A stretch of DNA of 64,000 nt, taken from assembly GCF_003386235.1 (NCBI RefSeq), contig NZ_QRDZ01000008.1, positions 124,001 to 188,000 on the forward strand, given 5' to 3'. Positions 61,323-64,000 of the stretch are shown in pieces. A program made the translations under genes and the position numbers. Each line of letters starts with the position of its first letter. The stretch's first letter is position 1. Source of the DNA: Cohnella phaseoli (GTDB lineage: Bacteria; Bacillota; Bacilli; Paenibacillales; Paenibacillaceae). A model generated the notes under the pieces. It was not told the DNA's origin. It saw only the letters and a list, made by a program, of their open reading frames with translations, and did not search any database.

Positions 61323-61970
61323 CTATTCCTCCTGCATGCCCTCGCCTTGCAGCAGCCCTACCATCCGCGAGTACTCCTCATCCGTCAGCACCGACTGCAG
61401 CATCTCTTGCATGCTCGCGAGCTCCTCCGCAGTTAGTCCATCTTGCAGATAATTCGACAGTTGACTCAGTTGCTCGGCATTCAGCTTCGAGACGACCAGG
61501 GCGTATAACGATTGCCGCTGCTCATCGCTAAGCTGCGCGAGCGCCGATAGTCCGCCGAACACCGGTACCGCTTCTTCAGGCGGATTCTCGCCCCCGTCGT
61601 CCGGTTCGGGGGACGCACTGGCAGGCTCCGGAGGAGCGGTTGCTTCCTCCGTCTCCTTGCTTTCTACAGGCGGCTCCTCGTACCCTCCGGCCGCTTGCGG
61701 TTCCGTGCTGGCGCTCGGCGGCGGCTCTTGAGAAGCGCTGCCGGAAGCCGCTTCTTCGACCGCGCGCTTCTCCGGAGCTCGCTCCGCCCCCCATAGCGTG
61801 CCCCACACGCCGGACAAAGCAAGCGGCTGCACCTCCAGCGGCAGATTCAACTGCTTAAGCGCCGATTCCATATAACTGTTCACAATATATCCCGTCGTCC
61901 ATATACACAAGAAGCTGAGCAGCAGAGCGGTCGCAACCACCCGGAACACCCAGCTTATCCATTTGAACAT
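61323..61970 (-). CDS. Membrane-anchored hypothetical protein with a low-complexity linker
   Basis: A 215-residue protein. One N-terminal TM (VVATALLLSFLCIWTTGYIV), a central Pro/Glu/Ala/Ser-rich linker (about 70-135) and a helical acidic tail (LSQLSNYLQDGLTAEELASM). Not recognised. The linker and tail suggest an extracellular or interface role. It lies between the M23 peptidase and the RND exporter. Confidence 0.7.
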   Translation of the reverse strand: MFKWISWVFRVVATALLLSFLCIWTTGYIVNSYMESALKQLNLPLEVQPLALSGVWGTLWGAERAPEKRAVEEAASGSASQEPPPSASTEPQAAGGYEEPPVESKETEEATAPPEPASASPEPDDGGENPPEEAVPVFGGLSALAQLSDEQRQSLYALVVSKLNAEQLSQLSNYLQDGLTAEELASMQEMLQSVLTDEEYSRMVGLLQGEGMQEE

Positions 61971-62071
61971 GACTTACCTCCTGCGCTCTTGCTTCGAGTT
62001 TCATAGTTTTTAGTATGGGCAAACCTCCTTGCAAACATTCATAGAGCCCGAAAAGTCTTGCTAGAAAAAGA

Positions 62072-62112
62072 AATCGTCCTTACAGGCCATCGCGCAGCCT
62101 GAGAGGACGACT
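62072..62112 (-). terminator. Hairpin after the RND gene
   Basis: CGTCCT-CAGGC pairs with GCCTG-AGGACG (two-base bulges). On the minus strand TTTCTTTTTC follows. It lies about 50 bases after the stop at 62159. Confidence 0.7.
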
Positions 62113-62158
62113 TCTGAAAAACCTTATTGTACGTACGGATAGATAACAGCCTGTATTT

Positions 62159-64000
62159 CTAAGCTGCCGCATCCGCCAAGCCCGCGCCGGCTGCGCGGTG
62201 CTGCTTGCGGGAACGCTTGTAATACAGAAGCTCATACATGACCGGCACGACGACCAGCGTAAGCAGCGTCGAGCTCGTCAAGCCGCCGATCACAACGACC
62301 GCGAGACCGCTGGATATGATGCTGCCTCCGCCCATGCCGATCGCCAGTGGAATCAGCGCACAGATCGTCGCGATCGCTGTCATCAGAATCGGACGGAGTC
62401 TTGTGCCGCCCGCTTCGATCAGCGCCTCGCGAATGGCAAGCCCGTGCTCGATCTGCTGCTGGACGCGTTCAATTAAGACAATCGCATTCGTGACGACGAT
62501 GCCGATCAGCATCAGGAAACCGATCATGCTCGATACGGATAGCGGTTCTCCGCTAGCGAGGACGCCGAACAGCCCTCCAATCAAGGCGAACGGCAGCGAG
62601 AACAGCACCGCTAGAGGCGCCCGGCCTTCGCGGAATGCGACGACCATCACCACATAGACCATTCCTACGGCTACCAGCATGGCCATGAGCATATCGCTCA
62701 TCATCTGGCCGATCTCTTCGCTGCTTCCGCCCAAGGAATAGGATACTCCGGCGGGAAGCTTCAGCTTCTCCAGAGCCTGCTGTAAATCCGCATTGACCTT
62801 GCTGACGTTCTTGTCTGCAATCGTTGCCGTAACCGTCGCGTACTCCGCGCCGTTTTTAAGCTGCAGCGCGCTTGGCAGCTGCGTCTCTCGGACGTCGGCA
62901 ATATCGCGAACCCGAATCTGCTCGCCGACAGGCGTGTTCAGCGCCAAATCGCCGATATCGCTCTGGGATGAGATTGCCGCTCCGTTCAGAGAGACGTATA
63001 GGTCTTTAGACTCATTTTTACTGCCGATTCTTCCAACCTTGGCTTCCGTCAAAAAAGGACGAAGGAGCATCGAGGCCTGCAGGGCCGATAAACCGTATTT
63101 AGATGCATCCTGCTGTCGGACTTGTACGGCGATGCCCTTCGTTCCGTCCTGCAGATTGTTTTCCGCGTCCTCAATCCCCTGAATTCCTGCGACGGCCGCA
63201 GTAATTTGCTCCGTCCCCTCGCGTACAGCCTCTGCGGATGCGCCGGTCACATCGATTGCCACTCTTCCTCCGCCGCCCATATCATCCTTAATCAGGTCGA
63301 ACTTGGCCCCTTCGGGCAGCGCGATTTGGGCGTCGATCTCTTCCACAAACTGATCCAGGTCGGCCTCCGAACGCAATCCGATAAACCAGTCGGCCTGATT
63401 TTCGTTGTCGCCGCTTATCAGACCGCCCCCGACCGTCAAACTCGAATTTTCCACATCCGAATGCTCCCGGATCAGAACGTCCATACGTTCGGCTTCCTGC
63501 TTGACGGCCTGCAGAGCCGTTCCCTTAGGCATAGAGAGGGTAGCGAACATATACTTGTAATCCGATTGAGGCAGCAGCACGACGCCGACCTTGCCTGCGA
63601 AAATCGGAACCAGGCTGCCGACGAACAGCAGCAAGGAGACGGAGATCACCAGCGTCTTGTGGCCGAGCGACCAACGCAGCGCCTTTTTGTAGCCCCGGCT
63701 CATCGCCGACTCCTTCGCTTCCTTCGGAGCCTTGCGTCTCATCAACACCCAAGCCATAAGGGGAACGACCGTCAGCGCCACCAAGAGCGAGGAGAGCAGA
63801 GCGAAGCCCACCGTCAAAGCGAACGGCCGGAAATAACCGCCGACCATCCCCTGAAGCAAACCGAGCGGAGCGAATACGGCAACCGTAGTCAGCGTCGAAG
63901 AGGTAATCGCTCGGCCCACCTCGGAAGTGGCGGACAAGATCAGCTCCTTGTCGACCTTCTCTCCGCGAATTCGCCGTACGATATTCTCGATGACGACGAT
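62159..64000 (-). CDS. RND-family efflux pump, C-terminal part (partial)
   Basis: The frame is open to the window edge, so the N-terminus is missing; about 613 residues are visible. IVVIENIVRRIRGE at the visible start and the TM blocks that follow (TTVAVFAPLGLLQGMVGGYF, GRAPLAVLFSLPFALIGGLF and IGIVVTNAIVLIERV) are typical of AcrB/SwrC-type RND exporters, which in Bacillus export surfactin and drugs. Membrane, proton-driven. The tail is short and contains no second domain. Confidence 0.93.
   Translation of the reverse strand: MVVIENIVRRIRGEKVDKELILSATSEVGRAITSSTLTTVAVFAPLGLLQGMVGGYFRPFALTVGFALLSSLLVALTVVPLMAWVLMRRKAPKEAKESAMSRGYKKALRWSLGHKTLVISVSLLLFVGSLVPIFAGKVGVVLLPQSDYKYMFATLSMPKGTALQAVKQEAERMDVLIREHSDVENSSLTVGGGLISGDNENQADWFIGLRSEADLDQFVEEIDAQIALPEGAKFDLIKDDMGGGGRVAIDVTGASAEAVREGTEQITAAVAGIQGIEDAENNLQDGTKGIAVQVRQQDASKYGLSALQASMLLRPFLTEAKVGRIGSKNESKDLYVSLNGAAISSQSDIGDLALNTPVGEQIRVRDIADVRETQLPSALQLKNGAEYATVTATIADKNVSKVNADLQQALEKLKLPAGVSYSLGGSSEEIGQMMSDMLMAMLVAVGMVYVVMVVAFREGRAPLAVLFSLPFALIGGLFGVLASGEPLSVSSMIGFLMLIGIVVTNAIVLIERVQQQIEHGLAIREALIEAGGTRLRPILMTAIATICALIPLAIGMGGGSIISSGLAVVVIGGLTSSTLLTLVVVPVMYELLYYKRSRKQHRAAGAGLADAAA

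Overview
The window looks like a chromosomal piece of a Gram-positive member of Bacillales, most likely Paenibacillaceae (Paenibacillus, Cohnella or a relative). The evidence is a complete walRKHIJ-htrA operon, a three-SLH surface protein, a BmrC/BmrD-type ABC pair, DUF1540, YwbE, CxxH/CxxC and LysM-M23 genes, Fur boxes in front of an iron-siderophore binding protein and a Btr-like AraC regulator, and a GC-rich core with strong Shine-Dalgarno sites. This placement is inferred from gene content; no rRNA or tRNA gene was seen.

Left edge (1-3.85 kb): the N-terminal part of a giant signalling protein whose kinase-like domain has no N-lobe and whose P-loop lysine is isoleucine. From about 4.15 to 15.9 kb the DNA becomes visibly AT-rich and accessory. 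This stretch ends exactly at the 3' end of rlmH, the gene into which staphylococcal SCC elements insert. A 17-bp motif covering the rlmH stop codon (15876-15892) recurs at 12387, 9855 and 7541, with a worn copy near 4155. It cuts the island into four cassettes of about 2.3-3.5 kb. Cassettes 1 and 4 share both of their ends but carry different cargo. The cargo is defence-like: two HEPN proteins (one with a zinc ribbon), an RNase H-like protein plus Ser/Thr kinase plus small protein operon, a GNAT-PUA/ASCH/P-loop module, a second sliding clamp with a ribbon-helix-helix partner, and several unknown or truncated genes. No recombinase is visible.

From 16.5 kb the core chromosome resumes: an MFS drug exporter, a WYL regulator and an SDR; a two-component operon with an extra stand-alone receiver; ywbE; an iron-siderophore receptor with its regulator; a CHASE-GGDEF-EAL protein; the S-layer protein; an RGG-tailed DEAD-box helicase; and an SPFH/zinc-ribbon membrane cluster. 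Next come gluconokinase, potABCD, a PP2C phosphatase, the bmrCD exporter behind a leader-peptide attenuator, and a two-gene ThrE exporter.

The right part (48.7-64 kb) holds the cell-wall control region (CxxH protein, htrA, walJ, walI, walH, walK, walR), a Phd/PIN toxin-antitoxin pair with an operator palindrome, a LOG-family gene, a 51-bp tandem repeat array, a small regulator with two matching operators facing a DUF6809-like gene, an M23 endopeptidase, and the C-terminal half of an RND exporter cut by the window edge.
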